A stretch of 64,000 nucleotides of DNA, from contig PUFA01000204.1 in the NCBI GenBank assembly GCA_003508835.1, forward strand, positions 310,001 to 374,000, in the 5' to 3' direction. Source of the DNA: Eonycteris spelaea. Taxonomy: Eukaryota; Chordata; Mammalia; Chiroptera; Pteropodidae. Under the pieces are notes generated by a model. The model searched no databases. It was not told where the DNA came from and saw only the letters and a program-made list of their open reading frames with translations. This document shows, piece by piece, positions 11,858 to 24,300 of this stretch; positions within the stretch are counted from its first letter, which is position 1, and every line of letters starts with the position of its first letter. The translations under genes were made by a program, and so were the position numbers.

Positions 11858-12244
11858 CTGAATAAAATAGTTTTAAAAGTTAAAAAGATCTTATTATATT
11901 ATCATCTAATAAACTATTTTACACTTTCCACCAGACTAATTACACTGACTATAGTAGTAGGATTAAAAAGAAAATGTTGCCATATTACTTGAAATGGGAA
12001 AAATATCAATTGTTCAGATCAAGGCAAAAATTAATAAAATGTTACTTATGAGCAAAACTTAGGTCCACAGATTTTACTGATTTTTTTTTTTGAAAACAAG
12101 TAACATAGCAGCCGTGAAGTTGCCAATAGTTATATCATAATTTCATCAAGATTGCTGCCCTTACCTTTTACTGTTCAAAATCACTACCTATAATGCTTTT
12201 CAACATTATGACATGTATGGATCAAATAAAGACCATTAATACCA

Positions 12245-12490
12245 CAATGCAGAGGTGAAATCCACTGGCTCAAGTCCAACTGCTCAGGTTCAAACTATAG
12301 CTTACTATGTGTGTGGCCATGGTCAAGTCACACAAGCTCTCTGTACCTCAGTCACCTCATCTATAAGTTGGAGGGTGCCAGAAGTACTTACCAATTCATG
12401 CAGTTAGAAAGATTAAGATAATTTATGCAAAGCATATAGCACAGTGGTTGGCACAGAGACACAATCCACGTTAACATTCATTATTATTAG
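12245..12490 (+). repeat. MIR SINE, sense
   Basis: A good MIR core: tgtgtggccatggtcaagtca, then tctgtacctcagtcacctcat, then gcatatagcacagtggttggcaca, ending in a ttattattagt tail. Confidence 0.85.
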
Positions 12491-12715
12491 TATGATACTT
12501 GAGGAACTACCTATAGCAAGTATGTTTATAAATCCACCTTCAGACAATTTATTTCATTTAATGTGCTGTCCACTGACTACCTCGAGTAAGAGCTGAATAT
12601 GGTATTATCATCAGTTTTAAAAATTTATTATAGAGTTGGGAGGGAAAAAACCCTGTTTTTAGAAAACTTGACACAAAGCAAGCATGCAATAAATGGTTCT
12701 ATGATTACTATCATA

Positions 12716-14215
12716 ATATTGTTTTAATCCTTAGATTTGTAATCTTGAAACATAATTGCTAATTTGGTACCTCAAATATCCTTTCAAAGTATACCACACT
12801 GAAAGGATTTTAAAGCACACAAAGCTTTATAACTTTATACCTGTGTACTTGTCTTATGTTTTTAAACTACCCACTGCTTTAACATTATATATTCCACATA
12901 AGAATTCATTTCATACTTGACAATTTCATAATATAAGAGCTAATTATATTTCATTATTTTTTAATTCAAATGCTCTATTAATAGCTGTTTCTTTTTGTCA
13001 AAGAGAAAACAAAAAAATTTTTTTTTTTTTTTTTCATATCATGAAAAAGTAATTCCGATGCAAACCTATCTCTAGTATCTAATGTTAAAATTTCATAGCA
13101 GCAGCTGAGACAAAGACATCTAAAACATAGCTTCTTAATTCTATGGAGATAATGGTGTAGATACTTAATTCTGTCTAGCTTCTTACAAGTATTTTGTTGG
13201 AACTAAAGTAAACCCTTCCCAACAAAATTTATAACAAATTACCAATGCATGGATCTGAGTTGCTGGCAAATATTAATTTTAAGTATTCAATTTGTAAAAA
13301 CCAAGAGTTACTGTGGCATCACTGACATGCCTCCACTTTTCAAACTCTTTTGCTATAAAAAGAAGAGAAAGATGAAACTTCTGTTGGTGTTCTACTGTAA
13401 AAAGCAAGTAAAGAAGGCAAAGACAGCCTTTACTATATTCATGCTTAATACAATGTGACCCTTCAGGACATTTATTACAATATCTTCAAAAGCATCAGTT
13501 CATATATTTTTGTTATTATACAAAGATAACGGCAAAAACCTCAACTAAAACCACATAGTCATAGTCGTCATAGTCGAGAGTTCACAGTTACTGGGTTACT
13601 GTTATGTTTATAAACACCTGCTCTTAATGTCCAACTTCTGCAGAGGGAAGCAGCAAACGAATTCGGAAACTTTTTAAGCAGCTGTACACCTGCACCCTAA
13701 TAACCAACAGATTATAGTCTAAAAAGATAAAAGTCAATTGTGAATCAATATGGTATGCTAATTTTGGTCTCATAGATGGAGGGAAAGTATTTGTATTTGG
13801 AGCTTATATAAATGCTACCAAAATTTATATAATTAAACCTTCAAAAATGTATTTATTTCTGCTTTCACGAACACTTTACAGTCTAAAGACTCAAAGGAAA
13901 AGTAGATTGTTTGAGAATAGAAAAAGCTAGCACAAAAACACTTTAAAAGTACTACTTTTTCTTTCCTTATTGTATCTATTTAAAAAGAATCTTTCTATAA
14001 TGTTTCACGAAGCAAGAGAAAAAAGTGAACTCATTTTATGTAAAACTTTTCATCTAAGAAGGTCCTGAGAAAATTTTTCTATCTGGATATCCAAGCACTG
14101 TGTTTAATACTATAAGCAGTCACAAAATGTCTGTTGAATAAAAAAAATTTTCAAGCTCACTTTTTAAGAATCAGACCAGATTCCCCAACAACTGCATTAC
14201 AATTTCACTGATACT
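12716..14215. other. apparently repeat-poor intron, nothing identified
   Basis: AT-rich intron with a T run at 13019-13034 after an A run, and a short cagtcat/cgtcatagtcg duplication near 13553-13574. The frame at 13249-13458 is lysine- and phenylalanine-rich with no recognisable domain and no splice context. Confidence 0.5.
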
Positions 14216-14219
14216 TAAC

Positions 14220-14440
14220 ATTTCAGATTGACAAACAAAATTCAGAGTGAAATGATCTGTTCTCAAAGTTCAGCTCTACCATTTACAAGCGAGGAGATCT
14301 TGGAATAGTCACTGTAAAATGAGGATGGCAATACATATGTGTATGACAAACTCAGAAAGCTCCTTAGATCAAATGATAACGTGAACATATTGGTTAATGG
14401 CAAAGTAACAGTCAAGTAGGCATTGTTATTTAAATGCCAA
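14220..14440 (+). repeat. MIR SINE, sense, degraded
   Basis: The pattern gttcagctctaccatttac, then tcactgtaaaatgaggatgg is MIR-like, with deletions. Confidence 0.6.
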
Positions 14441-14459
14441 TAGCTTTTAACACTTCAAC

Positions 14460-15135
14460 ACTGACATAGATACTTCATAAATGAGAAAATGAGAAATGCA
14501 AATGACCAATAAACATACAGAATACCAGTTTGACCTGATTAGTGATCAGAGAAATGAAATAAATCACATACTATTTTTTGCTGATTAGATTAGCAAAGAT
14601 TAAAGAAAATAAGTGGAAATGGCATGCTCATACACCACTGATGAATATATGAATTGGTCCAATCTTTCTGAAATACAATTTAGTAATATGGATCAAAAAC
14701 TCCCCAAAAGCACACTCTTTATGAGCCAGTAATTTCCTAAGACATTGCCTCATGAAAATAATCTAATGAGTAAGCAAAAATAACAAAAAAAAATTAAAAA
14801 GAAAAAACTGGAAATAACATATTGGCCAATATCAGGAAACTGGTGTAATGTCCATACATGAAACAGCTATATTGTTGCAGAGATATCAAGATAAGACGAC
14901 ATTGATCATAGCAATTAAGCTAAACAGGTTACAAAACAGTATGACCCCATTTCTATTAAAAAATATATAACACACATACATTTGATGTATATATATACAC
15001 ATTTGTGTACAAACCAGATGTCTTCTGAGGCAAAACTTGCTACTAATCTCTAGGCTAGTTTCTTTTCTTTATCTGTATTTCCTATTTTTCTTGTAATGAG
15101 TATTAAGGCATATGTACTTTTTAAAAGATTCTTTG
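14460..15135 (+). repeat. old L1 (L1M/L1ME) 3' part, sense
   Basis: Decayed ORF2-end text (gaaatgcaaatgaccaataaac, ctcatacaccactgatgaata) runs into a 3' UTR-like segment (atgaccccatttctattaaaa). Confidence 0.65.
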
Positions 15136-15899
15136 ATGAAACAAAAAAAATGCACTTCAAATTACCTTTCAAATTCTTTATTGTATACTGGGTGAGCTTA
15201 AGTTAGAACACACCTGCAGTTTTGGTCTAGAAGAATATCACGTGATACTAGGTACTATTTGATAACAATTTTATCCCAAACACAATAAATATATTGTCAA
15301 CTCTGTAGGACTTCCTTTTGTACAAGGATCCTTGCCACAATCCATGTAGTTCTGGTAGCACTGTTAATCTTAGAGCCTCAATTGTACCTTGGCAGCAGAA
15401 ATGGACTTGACCCAGACCTGACCATTTATGGTACCCCACTTCCTTCTCCATAGTGGCTTGCCTAAGCATATGGGCCAAGCAGGGTCAAACAAAGCTTCTC
15501 CATGGAATCTGCAATATACGTGTTAAAAAAGAAAACTTTCTTCTCTTTTTCTGAGATAAACATTCTAAGGCCACCATATATATGGCTAAGAAGTGGAAAA
15601 AGAGAAAAAGCCTTGACACCATCATTTGATCCCCTGAATGCAGATGTGTTTGAAGCCAGAGAGTACTCCAGACTTTTCGGCTATATGAACCAAAACATGC
15701 CACTTTTTTGCTTTAAACTATTTCTGAATTGGCTTTCTATCATTGCAACCATAAGAGACCTAGTATGGCATTAATAAAGCAAAAAGCAACTCTTCAAAAA
15801 AAACGTCGTTTCTCAAAATAAAAATGCAAAATGGGAAACAAAAAATAAAGATGTAAATAATTGGAATACATTTTTACTAATTGCCATCCTAAGACCTAG
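15136..15899. other. unassigned stretch with overlapping open frames on both strands
   Basis: Frames of 72-90 codons occur on both strands at 15248-15774. None has splice sites, domains or DP similarity, and overlapping frames on opposite strands argue against coding. An old DNA transposon or LTR relic is likely. Confidence 0.35.
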
Positions 15900-15949
15900 G
15901 CAATCTCTTCAATATTTAAGAGTCACTTCTCAGTGACATGTGAAACAAC

Positions 15950-17125
15950 TGACCACTCCCAATTTCCTGAAACACTTTCACTTGGCTTCTCCAGGCTAAC
16001 ACTGCCTCCTTCCTCTCTGGCCATTCCTTGAGTTTCCTTTGTGCTTCTCCTCTGTAGATGCGGGAGAATCCCTGTGCTCAGACCTCAGTCCTCACGTTTT
16101 GTGCATTCTCTATTCATGAATGACTATATATCTCATGTAGTCTCACTGCTTCAAAATAATTTAATATAAAACGACTCCAAAATTTCTATATCCAGCCCCA
16201 AGCTTTCGCCTGAGCTCCAAAGTCATTTATCAAAAAATTGCTTAGCCAGTGTCTCTACCTGGATGTTTTTAATAGAGTCGAAACAATTTTTGAGTTTGCC
16301 ACAAAATCCTGCACTTCTCCAAGAGTCCCTCTTCTCATTAGACAGCATAGCCATTTACCCAGTTATACAACCCAAATACTGAAAAGTAGTCTTTAACTTC
16401 CTCCCTGCCCCTGTATCCCAATTACTCAGTAAGTCCTGATGGCTGTCCCTTTAAATACACCCTAGGTCTGGCCACTTTTCCCATCTCCAATATCATTGAC
16501 GCCAGCCCAAATTACCACACTCTGGTGCCTGAACTATTGGAATAAGTACCAAATGAGTCTGCTTCTATTATGCCGCTCTCCCATCTATTTATGCAGTAGC
16601 CAGAACAAACTTTTTAAAACGCTAAGTCAGGTCATGCAACTTTCCTCAAAACCTCTAATAGCTCCTCACTGACATTTAAAATACATAGCCCTCACCCCAG
16701 TCTTCGAGGCTCCATATGAGCTGCCTCCTGCTTTCCTTCAGACTTCATCTCCTACTACTCTCCATTGCTTACTCTGTACCATCTGTAAACTGGTCATCTT
16801 GCTGTTCCTTGAACAACCACACTTTCCCCTGCCTCTACGTGGAACGCTCTCCCCCCAGATACACACATGGCTGGCTCCTTCTTCTTGGACTGAGACTCAA
16901 GAGCACTGCTCTACATGTCATTTCCTTAAAGAGGACTCTCTGAGCACCTCATTGAAAGAACACTCCCTCATCTCTATCACTCTCTCCCCTATTAACCTGT
17001 TTTAATTTCTTTTTATAACATTTATCATTACCTGACATTATATACCTATTTATCGTCTTCTCTCACTACACTTTAAGCCCTAAGAAGGCAGGAGCCTAGA
17101 ACAGTGTCAGGCACATACATTTTTT
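15950..17125 (+). repeat. L2 LINE, sense, long 3' part
   Basis: Several L2 landmarks follow in order: tgtctctacctggatg (about 16250), aacgctaagtcaggtcatgcaac (about 16619), ttcatctcctactactctcc (about 16743), cttgctgttccttgaac (about 16798) and aacagtgtcaggcacatac (about 17101). It is one of the longest L2 copies here. The frames at 16716-17005 are inside it. Confidence 0.85.
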
Positions 17126-17154
17126 GGACAAAAGTGTGAAAATGAGAAAGAATG

Positions 17155-17999
17155 AATTGCTGATAGCATTATAAACTGGTATAATCCTTTTAGTAAGTAT
17201 CTTGATAAAACATATTAAAAGTCACAAAAACATTCTTATCGACTGCAGAATGGCCAGAAAACTTGACTGAATATTTTCAGACAACTTATTTTGATTCTTG
17301 CCCACATGCTTCAGCGAAGTCTGGGGCTTGATCTCTGCATGTCCCTAACTCCAGACTATTCGAAGAAGGTCAGCTCATCACTTATCACTCTCTCCCTCAG
17401 TTACTATGTCAGAAGGAGAAACGTGTTGTTTTGTTTGATTTCTCCAAATACACAGACAAAATAATGGGAGTATAATTACCACTGAACTTCATAACATAAA
17501 GTTCAAATACTTTGTTACTTTCAGGAAACAAGTTTTAATATAGCAAACTGTACATATGGCTAGGAAGATTATATTTGATTTAAAGTACATTTTAAGCCAA
17601 AATATACTTGCTATTTAAATGTTAACCATATTGTTGATCAGGATAACTTTTACATCTCCTTTTTTTCTGAAGGAGAAAAAAAATCAAGGTACTATCCAGC
17701 AAGATAATTCTCAATACACAGACTAAAATTTTGCCTTTTTCTTTTCTCCCAAACAGTACTTTAACAAATATATACAATTTATCCTAACAAAATTAATTAA
17801 ATATTAATGAAGCATAAGCTATATCTGCTTATATAATGCATGTTAAAAGCAAGGTTAATAATAGGAAAACAGAAATAAGTAATAAGCTTTTTTTTTTTAA
17901 TGCTATTCTTTAGATATATAATAGGTTGTAATCAGAACTATTTTTTCTAGCTCACAATATACTAATTCCTTCTCCTGGTCACAACTAACCAAACCACTA
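17155..17999. other. intron with a small L1-like piece, otherwise unassigned
   Basis: 17155-17240 resembles a decayed sense L1 ORF2 end (ttgctgatagcattataaact). The remainder is AT-rich and I recognise nothing in it. Confidence 0.35.
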
Positions 18000-18430
18000 G
18001 TGAATATCAGACTCAAGCAGTGCCAGGGGTCCTCCCCAAGGAGTCTGAAACTGGAGCAGACACCGACAGACAGAAGCTGTCAGGCTGCCTCCCCCACTTC
18101 CTTCGCATTTCTCTCTCTCTCTGAACAGGCTGCTTCTGTAGGATGGAGATGCGGACAGGAGAAGTGAGGCAGATGATTTGCAGAGAGAGAGAGTAATGAA
18201 GCAGATGTACAGAGAGGAGCAGAAATGAGAACTGGAAACCAAGAACTGTCTCAAACCCTGATAGATTTCAAGTTCCCAGGCTCAGATCTTCCTGAGGGCC
18301 CACTAAATTCCTACTCCTGAATTCCCTGAGACATTCCTGTATCTTTCTAATAAATTCCCTTTTATTTAAGGTAGTCTAAGCTGGTTTCTGTAAACTGTAA
18401 TCAAAGATTCCAACATAATAATATGGGAAC
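18000..18430 (+). repeat. LTR-like element (family uncertain)
   Basis: A GC-richer block with CT and GA runs leads to an AATAAA-type end (ctaataaattcccttttattt) and a terminal segment ctggtttctgtaaactgtaat. This organisation is common in old LTRs. 18435-19077 shows nothing I can name. Confidence 0.4.
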
Positions 18431-19077
18431 AGTAAAGCAATGATAGTAAGTTACTTCCCTGAATTTTTTTGTATTTATTTTCTAGCATAATCCTTCGCCA
18501 TAACTAGAAACAAATCCATTGATACAGGGTGACAAGAATGTACTTGAAAGGAAGTAGATTCAGAAAAGACAGTCTCAAGCAAAAGAAAAAACTGAATAAC
18601 TTCTCCCCAAACATGTAAGGTCTAATGTCCCCTCCAGAATCATGTCATAGAGGATGGCAGCTTCTTCTGGACAATGTCTAAGTATATACACTTCCCTGAG
18701 TAAATCCAAAATTAAAAAATGGAGCCAAAGAAAACACTGATTTTCTCAATAAGGCCGAGGAGCTCTCCAGCAAGTTCTGAAACAAATTTATTACAATGCT
18801 CAACAAGGGAGCAGGACGGGAAACATTCTGGAGACAGCAATTTTGCAGCTGTTGAGAAGGAGCAACTTGGCAGCAATTTAAAAGAATGCCACCATGCCCA
18901 TTTGAGTACTATATTCAACAACAATCAAGTTTACTATCTCATTCTTTGCATAAACAAAAACAATTATAAATTAATGCCAACAAACTGAATTCGATTAATC
19001 AGAATGGTAAAAAAAATATCTTTAGGAAAAAGTAAAACTCACTTTAAAAATACATTTAAAAATTTACAAATACTTAC

Positions 19078-19117
19078 ATTTTTTGCCGTCATGTCAAATT
19101 GTATTTGATTTAAAATT
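19078..19117 (-). CDS. TFDP2: TFDP2 exon with the start codon (40 nt; coding 19078-19092)
   Basis: This 40-nt exon lies between a polypyrimidine acceptor (tggctttcCAG upstream of 19117) and a strong donor (GTAAGTATT from 19077). The ATG is at 19092-19090 in the context GACATGA, with a G at -3. It is followed by four more codons, giving MTAKN, and the exon ends exactly on a codon boundary, so it joins in phase 0 to the exon at 11791-11857. I chose this start because MTAKN followed by VGLSS is the annotated DP-2 N-terminus as I recall it. The 25 nt before the ATG also contain no stop in this frame (ILNQIQFD), so an N-terminally longer form is not excluded by this exon alone. Confidence 0.93.
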
Positions 19118-20605
19118 CTGGAAAGCCATTAAAAAAAATTTTAAAAACTTTGTCTTCGATAATTCTTTGAAAGAACATCCTGTTAAAAAGGAAAAAGAGA
19201 ATAGTAATGTAATAATAATAATAGGCAACATTTATGTCATAAATTTATTATGTGACATATATTGTTCTTTAAGTGAATCGCCTAAAATAATCCAAATATC
19301 AATTCAAATTTTACAGTGAAGAAACCTGCACACACCCGTTTTAGCCAAAGTGATCAAAGCCACCAAATGACCACCAACAAAGGCACGAACCAAAATCTGC
19401 ATCTCCTCAGTTGCACTGAATGTGATGATACCACTTCTGAGGTATTTCCACCCCAAATGCATAATCTAAACCTAATTATGAGGAAATATCAAAGAATTTA
19501 AATTGAGGGATATTCTGTAAAATAATAGTTTGAATTCTTCAAAAATGCTAATGTCATGAAAGACAAAAGCAGCCTGTGAAATAATTCCTGATTAAAAAAG
19601 ACTAAAGTCACATGAAAGTTAAATTCAGTCCATGATTCTAGACGGGCCTCTGGACCAGAAAAAATAACTGCTATGAAGACAACTGTTTTCTTATTGGGGC
19701 AACTGGAGAAATCAAAATACAGTCCACAGACTGGATAACAATATTGTTTCAGTTTTAGATTTCCTGCTTTTGATCACAGAATTGTGTGTGAGTGTGTTTT
19801 CTTAAGGTAAGTACCCTTGTTCTTAGAAAAAATAAAACAAAATATTTAGGAGTGAAATGGGTATATGAGCAGCAACTTACTTTCAAATGATGAAAAAAAT
19901 ATGGAACCTGTATATATAGAGAAAGTGGGAATGATATAAGTATATGCGCCAAATGTTGGCAACTGCTGAATCTGGGTAAAGGGTATTCAGGAATTCTTTG
20001 CCCTATTTTTACAGCTTTTTTCTTATTTTAGGTGATTTGAAAATTAAACTTTAATAGACATTCAAGTAGAAGGATAAAATAAACCTTAATTTTGAAAAGA
20101 CAATAAAAAAGGGGCTTGAAAAAAATAGAAGCTTTAAATCTGCCTTATATGCTAGAATTAGAATCGAGTAAACTGTGGAAAAAGAGATGTTTTTACTTTT
20201 CAATAAAACATCAAGTTTATATTTTTTTCATTGATAAAGAAAACATAAATTTAAAAATCCAAGTAAGACTTGAACTATAACTCTGATTTTTGCTTTCCAA
20301 CTGTACCTGCAGATTTGCTCACAATATCTACCATGACTTAATATGGAAATTAAGTTCCTACATTGGAACTGTTTTACATTTATCAATTACTTGTTATTTC
20401 CTCTTCGGTATTATAAATATTAAATAAATTAAAAAGTATGAGTTCCTAATATCCCATTTACCAAACTATCCAACATATTAAAATTAAGAATTTAACTACT
20501 TACTACATTTTGAAGATTAATATTTTTGACCAAGCTTTATCTAATAGATCATACTTACAAAATATGTCTACATTCAAAATCATCAAAAAATAGTAACAAT
20601 TTTCA
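19118..20605. other. first-intron sequence next to the start-codon exon, nothing firm
   Basis: AT-rich and apparently without clear repeats. Short TAA runs occur at about 19207-19220. A 27-nt splice-like segment at 19881-19907 is discussed among the rejected items. Confidence 0.45.
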
Positions 20606-20609
20606 AAGA

Positions 20610-20945
20610 GGCAATATTATATAGTTTATGGTCCCTGATCACAATGCAATTAAATTAGGAATCAGTCATTTTAAAAAAGTTAAGTCATGTATTTAGAAAA
20701 TGAAAATATATTATTGCTCAAACAAACCATAAATTAAAGAGGGGAGTTTGAAATATTTAGAATGACAAAGAAAATAATAAAAAAACTTGTAAAGTGTAGC
20801 TGAAATAGTACTCAGATAGAAATTTACATTTCTTTTCATTTATTAAGCAACCAACTTAAAGGCTTTAAAAAGATCATTGAAAAACTCAAAGGAAGAAGAA
20901 AAGTAAAAGAACTAATGAAAATAGAAAAAATCAAAATAACAACTG
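20610..20945 (+). repeat. decayed L1 ORF2 fragment, sense
   Basis: The run tcacaatgcaattaaattagg, then atttagaaaatgaaaatat, then actaatgaaaatagaaaaaa resembles the L1 ORF2 palm region, heavily mutated. Confidence 0.45.
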
Positions 20946-20999
20946 GTTCTAAGTGTCTTGCTTGAAGTCTGCATCTAATAAATAAGGCAGCATTGTTAG

Positions 21000-21125
21000 C
21001 AGAGTGGAAAATGCATGAATTTTTTTTTTAGGCTCAGTCTCAGCTCTCACACTTACTAGCTGTGTGACCTTGACCAAGTAACTTAACCTCTTTGAGCTTC
21101 AGTGTCCTTACCTGAAAAACAGGTA
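21000..21125 (+). repeat. MIR SINE, sense, partial
   Basis: The MIR core is clear: ctagctgtgtgaccttgaccaa, then gtaacttaacctctttgagc. Confidence 0.85.
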
Positions 21126-21384
21126 TACTGAGATTTTCAGGTTATGTTTAGGAGTAATATAGAAACAATGGAAGTGAAAATCATCAAATCCACCAAGTCA
21201 ACTAAATGCTCTCTGGTTTAAACATAAACACTGAATACCCCAACCACACACACAAAAAGAATCAGTTTTAAATAGTTTAAAGATCATCTTATAACCTACT
21301 GAAACGTAGTTGTAACAGAAAACAATATGGTCTGTTCCATCCAAAGTGCCTGTTAAATTTTAGATACCCAATATCACTTTCCTC

Positions 21385-21760
21385 TTCTTTTTAGGAGAAG
21401 TTGAAGGTGGTAATGTGCTCAACTAAAATACTACATGCTCAGTCTTCCTCTCATATAGGCTGACCATATGACATAATTCTGGCCAATGAAATGCAAGTAG
21501 ACAGACATTGTTGGGCTGAGCTACCAGATTTCGCTAATAAATGTCCTTTTCCCCTTCTCCCCATTTCTTCATGTCCAGAGTATGGTTGTAATGGTTAGAG
21601 CTGCTTGTGTCCATGTTATCTGCTTCATCACTATATTCAGTATTCAATACCATATTATATTTCCTAACGGCTGTGCTCTTGAGAGGCACTGAACCAGTCA
21701 CCCGAATAAAAGAAATTAAGTGATATTATTTCAGCACACTATAGCAATAGGCCACCCATA
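21385..21760 (+). repeat. probable MLT1-like LTR
   Basis: The segment ataggctgaccatatgac, then tctggccaatgaaatg is typical of the middle of older MLT1 LTRs. The ends are not clear. Confidence 0.4.
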
Positions 21761-21869
21761 AAAATACTGCTTAGTGACATCAATGAGTTTGACAAAAGAA
21801 AGTTTTGTTTAGTATTCCCTTCGTATCTTCACGTTTGAAAGAGAGCCAAAGTGTATGAGTTTCTCGAGC

Positions 21870-22010
21870 AAATTTACCTTAATGTCTCTTTGCCTTAATT
21901 TTCTCATCTGTAAAACAGTAATAGTATATCTACTTAATTAAATGAGTCAAGGTGTGAAAAATTGTTAAGACACTACCTAGCAGAAGGTTGACACTCAATC
22001 AGTGTTGGGA
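21870..22010 (+). repeat. MIR SINE 3' half, sense
   Basis: ttttctcatctgtaaaacagt, then cactacctagcagaaggttg and a final tcaatcagtgttgg mark the 3' half of MIR. Confidence 0.75.
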
Positions 22011-22189
22011 AAAAAGCAATTCACTTATTTCTTACAAATTAAAGTTTCTTCCTCCAAAATAGATAACACACAATTCTCACATAGTAAAAGTGAAAAATAT
22101 CACAGCATAAGTTCAATTTAAAAAAGAAAAAAAAGTGTTTAACTGTTAAGAAAAACTTTTCTAAAATTAATAGTAAGCAATAACTTCAT

Positions 22190-22290
22190 TCATTAATTTA
22201 TTGATTCATCCAGCAAACACTGAATGCCCACTAAGTATAAGGCACTAATCCAGGCACTGGAGACATCCTAGTAGATAACAGAAAACATTA
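22190..22290 (-). repeat. L2 LINE 3' end, antisense, short
   Basis: ttattgattcatccagcaaac, then ggcactaatccaggcactgg is an antisense L2 terminus. Confidence 0.65.
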
Positions 22291-22294
22291 AGCA

Positions 22295-23084
22295 TAAACC
22301 TTCAAATGTAATTTAAATTATATAAAATTATATTAAGATAAATGTTACAAAAAGAAATGGGATTGTGACAGATCTGCTTCATTCAATTAAAAATTAAGAA
22401 GTAGGTTGTATTGGCTTTGAATAACAGCTTATAACCTTTTAATTTAAAAAATACTATGTTTCTAAGTATTTTAAGTTTCTCTTTCTTTTACATTGTCTTT
22501 AAGCTAAAAATTATTGCAATATATGACTTAAGTCAAGTGTCTTGAAAGTAAACAAACATTTTTTTTTTATTAAGGCACCAAATGTTTCAAGAAATTGCCA
22601 TCTTTTGGCAGTACTGCTGATTCTCAAAGATAAACCGATTATGTGCACTGATGCATTATGTTTAATCCAGACAACAATTGTACACTTCTTCCTGCCACCA
22701 AGTTTTCTGCTGGTTAAAAAAATAAATCGGATTTCTTCTTCCACCTTCATGAACACATTATGTCAAGCTCAAAAAGTCAATTTGTGACCTCACCATCTGC
22801 CATGATCTCATGTCAGTGTCAGACAATATAACTCCCACAGATGGTCTGGTCTCAAAATGCAAGCCCTTTTCTTTCCAAGCACAAATTAGCAGCTCTGGTC
22901 ACAAAGCCTTTTAAAATGGTACAACATTAATCAAAATACAAGGAAGAAAGCAAAAATAATTATAAATAAATTTATAGAACTGACATCAGGGTTTGTAGAC
23001 TTTCTAATGCTGCTAGTGTTATGCTACTGAAAATTAAATTGCAGCAAAGGCAGCATATTTAAATGGAAGATATTACTAGTTTTA
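22295..23084. other. non-repetitive-looking intron block
   Basis: 22590-22890 is less AT-rich than its surroundings and has overlapping open frames on both strands. I find no DP-like coding content and no good splice pair. It could be a conserved non-coding element or an old repeat. Confidence 0.35.
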
Positions 23085-23265
23085 AACATGTGCTCATGTT
23101 TTGAAGTTTGGAAAATATAAAAACATAAAATAAAAAGGAAATATCAGCTATAACCCAACCTCTAAGAATCACTTACAATAACTTTTTGGCATAACTTCCC
23201 TCAGTATTCTCTTTCTGCACTCTATTTTTGATAAGTAATATTAATTAGAAGATATTTCATAGAAA
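23085..23265 (-). repeat. old L1 3' fragment, antisense
   Basis: The run tataacccaacctctaagaat, then acttccctcagtattctc resembles antisense L1ME 3' sequence. Confidence 0.4.
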
Positions 23266-23269
23266 GTGA

Positions 23270-23520
23270 CAGTATGTATCTTTTTCTTAGGTGACAAGCA
23301 TATCCAGGCACTCTCCTAAGTGATCCACATGTATGATCTCATATAATTCACACTACAATTCTATCAGCTAAAAATTATGACTGTTTGCATTTTACAGATG
23401 ACAAAATGAGTTTAAAAAGTTGAAGTAATTTGCCCAGTTAACTGTGCAAATGGCAATGACAGACTATAACCCAGGATCTCAGAATAACAGACATGTTCTT
23501 AATGACTATGCTAATTTACA
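23270..23520 (-). repeat. MIR SINE, antisense
   Basis: ccaggcactctcctaagtgat, then tgcattttacagatgacaaaa, then caatgacagactataaccca is the MIR body in reverse complement. Confidence 0.85.
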
Positions 23521-23736
23521 AAATGTACTGGACTTGAGATACAATAAACATATCCTCAAAATATAACAAAACATATAATTACTATTACAATAGTTCCATA
23601 TACAAAGATAACTTTCTATTCCAAAAGAATCCTTTAAAATTTCCTATAGGACAAGTCACATATCATTGGATTGGGTTTAACCTTTTTTAGTTCCTTCTTT
23701 CTTTATTTCAGTATTAAATTAAAATTGTCTTTTTTG

Positions 23737-23771
23737 ATTGCTTCCTGGCCTTTTGGCTAAGATCAAGTGTA
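23737..23771 (+). pseudogene. 5' fragment of U2 snRNA (truncated pseudogene)
   Basis: The first 35 bases of U2 snRNA are present with few changes, including the stretch ggccttttggctaagatcaa and the following gtgta. The copy stops before the branch-point-recognition sequence, so it cannot encode a working snRNA. A T run follows it. Confidence 0.85.
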
Positions 23772-23915
23772 CCTTTTTTTTTAGGTAGTAAACATCCTCG
23801 TTTATTTTTTTTACAGGTACATAGTATTCGTTTACATCATTATACCATAATTTATTTCACTAGTCCCCCACTGAACATTTAGATTTCCTGTTTCTAAATA
23901 GTGACGGTAATCACA
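23772..23915 (-). repeat. L1 3' fragment, antisense
   Basis: ttacaggtacatagtattcg, then tatttcactagtcccccac is antisense old-L1 3' text. A similar piece may flank the U2 fragment on its left. Confidence 0.4.
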
Positions 23916-23919
23916 TTTT

Positions 23920-24300
23920 AATGGCCCACTCCTTCATGTTTGATCTGGTCTTTCCTCAAAAACATGTTCTTTCTGCCTCAGGACCTCTGCACATGCTGTT
24001 CCCTCTCCCTGGAACTTTCACCAATGGTTAACTTTCAAATCTCATCTCGAATATCACTTCTTCAGAGAAAACTGTCCTGCTCCCACTACCCAAATTAGGT
24101 CAGGGGTCTCTACTTAATGCTCTCCTACTTTCTCCTTATAGTACACATCGAGTTGTCATTACCTATTTATTTGTGTGATTAACAGAATGTGGTCTATTTC
24201 TGCCAACAAAAGTGTAAGTTCCATGAGGGCAGGGATCCTATTTATTTCATTCACTATAATATATATCCAGTGTTTGGCATATGGTTAGAACCCAAGAAAT
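23920..24300 (+). repeat. L2 LINE 3' end, sense
   Basis: ggacctctgcacatgctgttcc, then gtaagttccatgagggcaggga, then ccagtgtttggcatatgg are diagnostic of the L2 3' end. 24310-24880 after it is AT-rich and unassigned. Confidence 0.9.

Noticed and set aside
19881..19907. 27-nt splice-bounded microexon on the minus strand of TFDP2
   Set aside because: The donor is fair, but the acceptor tract is weak (tctatatatacag) and lies only about 0.8 kb from the start-codon exon, with no phase argument. Chance is more likely.
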